Source: Pontibacter qinzhouensis
GTDB taxonomy: Bacteria; Bacteroidota; Bacteroidia; Cytophagales; Hymenobacteraceae
NCBI RefSeq assembly: GCF_008017455.1
Contig: NZ_VRTY01000011.1
Location: 23,523-87,522 of the forward strand
Length of the DNA: 64,000 nucleotides
Reading direction: 5' to 3'
The translations under genes and the position numbers were made by a program. The notes beneath the pieces are model-generated. The model saw only the letters and a program-made list of their open reading frames with translations. It was not told where the DNA came from and did no database searches. This document shows, in pieces, positions 62,943 to 64,000 of this stretch (position 1 is its first letter; the number at the start of each line of letters is the position of its first letter).

Positions 62943-64000
62943 TCAGGTGCTCTCATCAAACTTTTGCCGGATCCAGTCCTGGCAAACGCTGTAGTAGCGC
63001 CCTGTGAGGCGCACCTGGCAGGGCTCCCCCTGGGCGTTGTAGTGGTAGGTAATATACATCAGGCTGTTGGCGACCGGTAACAGTTGCCACTCCCCCTGGA
63101 GCACCTGCCGCACCTGCTGGCGCGTGAGGCGGGGCTGGTGGCGCCGGAGTAGCTCAAGCAGGTCCTTGGCCGTGAAGTGCAGCTCCTGCTCGCCCGTGGC
63201 CTCGAAGAGCTCCCGCAAAAGCAGCAGCAGCTCGGTCTCCACCCGGTTGCGGCTGCCCTGCATGACGCGCAGCAATGCCTCGGTGCGCAATTGCTTTTCG
63301 GAGAACCACATCCGCGAGAGCCCCTGCGGCACGGAGAGCGGCCGCCGCAGCAGGTAGTGCAGCAGGTGGGGGATCTCCCGCTTCATCTCCTGGAGCAGGT
63401 GGATGTTCTCCTGCGTCAGCACCGGCACCTTCCGCACCCAGTAGCGAGTCTCGGTGGGCTCGATCAGCAGGAAGTTCTCCTCGTTGTTGGAGCAGAGCAC
63501 GAACTTACCGAAGAACTCTGTCTCCCGCCGGTCCTTCCCCTTGGCCTCGATCTTGGCGGTGCGGGCCGTGCTCAGGTTCTTGATCTTCTCCGAGTCCTCC
63601 TTCCGCCCCAGCAGCACCTCGTCCACGGCGATGAGCAGCACGTTCATCCAGTCGGAGTTGAACTGGGAGCGAAAGTCGCTGTTGCCGTTGAAAGTCACGT
63701 TCCGCCCGAAGATGAGCTTGAGCAGGTTGAGAAACGTGGTCTTGCCCGTCTTGCGCTCCCGGGACACCAGACAGAGTACCGGCAGGTGCTGGGTGGGGCT
63801 GCGGTAGAGGAGCGTGAGGTAATCGAGCCCCAGCTCGTACTGCTCCCCGAAGATGTGGCGCAGGAAGGCGAGCGTGTGCGGGCAAGGCCCCTCTACCGGC
63901 TGCCAGTCGAGCGGGTGGTAGAGGTTGTAAAAGCTCCCCACCGCCTCCTGGAAGTGCAGGTGGCTGGGCACGCAGCAGAAGCCGTCGTAGCGGCGGACCT
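62943..64000 (-). CDS. Primase/helicase-type ATPase (DUF5906/SF3-like), N-terminus beyond window edge
   Basis: The frame is open to the right edge, so the visible 352 codons are the C-terminal part; the GTG at 63971 is probably internal, since upstream codons (VRRYDGFCCVPSHLHF) read as one protein. A Walker A motif lies in SRERKTGKTTFLNLLKLI, a Walker B-like LLIAVDEVLL, and a sensor Asn in KFVLCSNNEENFLLIEP. This is the arrangement of the SF3-like/DUF5906 helicases found with primases in phages and mobile elements. The C-terminal 120 residues look like a winged-helix DNA-binding region. It belongs to the element's replication module. Confidence 0.8.
   Translation of the reverse strand, partial: VRRYDGFCCVPSHLHFQEAVGSFYNLYHPLDWQPVEGPCPHTLAFLRHIFGEQYELGLDYLTLLYRSPTQHLPVLCLVSRERKTGKTTFLNLLKLIFGRNVTFNGNSDFRSQFNSDWMNVLLIAVDEVLLGRKEDSEKIKNLSTARTAKIEAKGKDRRETEFFGKFVLCSNNEENFLLIEPTETRYWVRKVPVLTQENIHLLQEMKREIPHLLHYLLRRPLSVPQGLSRMWFSEKQLRTEALLRVMQGSRNRVETELLLLLRELFEATGEQELHFTAKDLLELLRRHQPRLTRQQVRQVLQGEWQLLPVANSLMYITYHYNAQGEPCQVRLTGRYYSVCQDWIRQKFDEST

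Larger units (their letters stand above)
57613..64000. mobile_element. Integrated mobilizable element (left part), in tRNA-Arg
   Basis: From the tRNA-Arg fragment to the window edge the genes are those of a mobilizable genomic island: tyrosine recombinase, decayed DUF1016 gene, membrane protein, relaxase, MobC-like protein, Toprim primase-like protein and a primase/helicase ATPase. The dispersed 57-base repeat is absent here. The part right of 59.7 kb is much richer in G+C than the chromosome (for example 43 of 60 bases at 63301-63360). No conjugation pore genes are visible, so transfer would need helper functions or genes outside the window. The right end is not included. Confidence 0.85.

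Overview
The window looks like chromosome from a member of the Bacteroidota, most likely order Cytophagales and close to Pontibacter/Hymenobacter. The grounds are an Alternative Complex III (ActABCDEF) plus cytochrome c oxidase cluster, a SusC/SusD pair with a GH92 glycosidase, promoters of the TTTG-N19-TAnnTTTG type, and few Shine-Dalgarno sites. No 16S or species marker is present, so the genus is an inference.

Layout. 1-914 (minus): rpsF-rpsR-rplI, with rplI cut by the left edge. 1498-17708 (plus): one long respiratory cluster, actA-actB-actC-actD-actE-actF, then coxB-coxA-ctaA-ctaB, two coxC-type genes, a subunit IV gene, sco and a DUF420 gene. Together these encode quinol oxidation, electron transfer to a terminal oxidase, heme A synthesis (CtaB, CtaA) and copper insertion (Sco). 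18153-26035: a small Cys-motif membrane protein, a DUF983 gene broken by a one-base homopolymer frameshift, a giant NtrY-like sensor kinase, and an overlapping large surface beta-barrel gene. 26428-26640: a small acidic lipoprotein. 26961-33528 (minus): a branched-chain amino acid operon ilvD-ilvB-ilvN-ilvC-ilvA. 34293-46028: a frameshifted secreted protein, typA, a flavin disulfide oxidoreductase, bestrophin, a J-domain/coiled-coil protein and an outer-membrane-protein/lipoprotein pair. 47027-57054 (plus): kduD, then a small glycan-use locus (SusC, SusD, GH92 mannosidase, a DUF218/SanA-like protein).

From about 57613 to the right edge lies the left part of an integrated mobilizable element. 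It sits against a 3' fragment of tRNA-Arg(ACG). It carries a tyrosine recombinase, a decayed DUF1016 gene, a mobilization module (membrane protein, relaxase, MobC-like protein, candidate oriT), a Toprim primase-like gene, a cluster of CTCATCA heptamers that may be an origin, and a primase/helicase-type ATPase cut by the edge. The mobilization/replication half is clearly richer in G+C than the rest.

The most unusual signal is a dispersed repeat of about 57 bp, with 14 copies at 17.7-57.4 kb, all between genes and none in the mobile element. Each has a conserved 5' block (AATTATTYnAATGAAAA followed by a GCCTTC/GAAG hairpin) and a conserved 3' end (CCAAGGGT). These are separated by about 20 bases that vary in sequence but hardly in length. 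I do not recognise this family.
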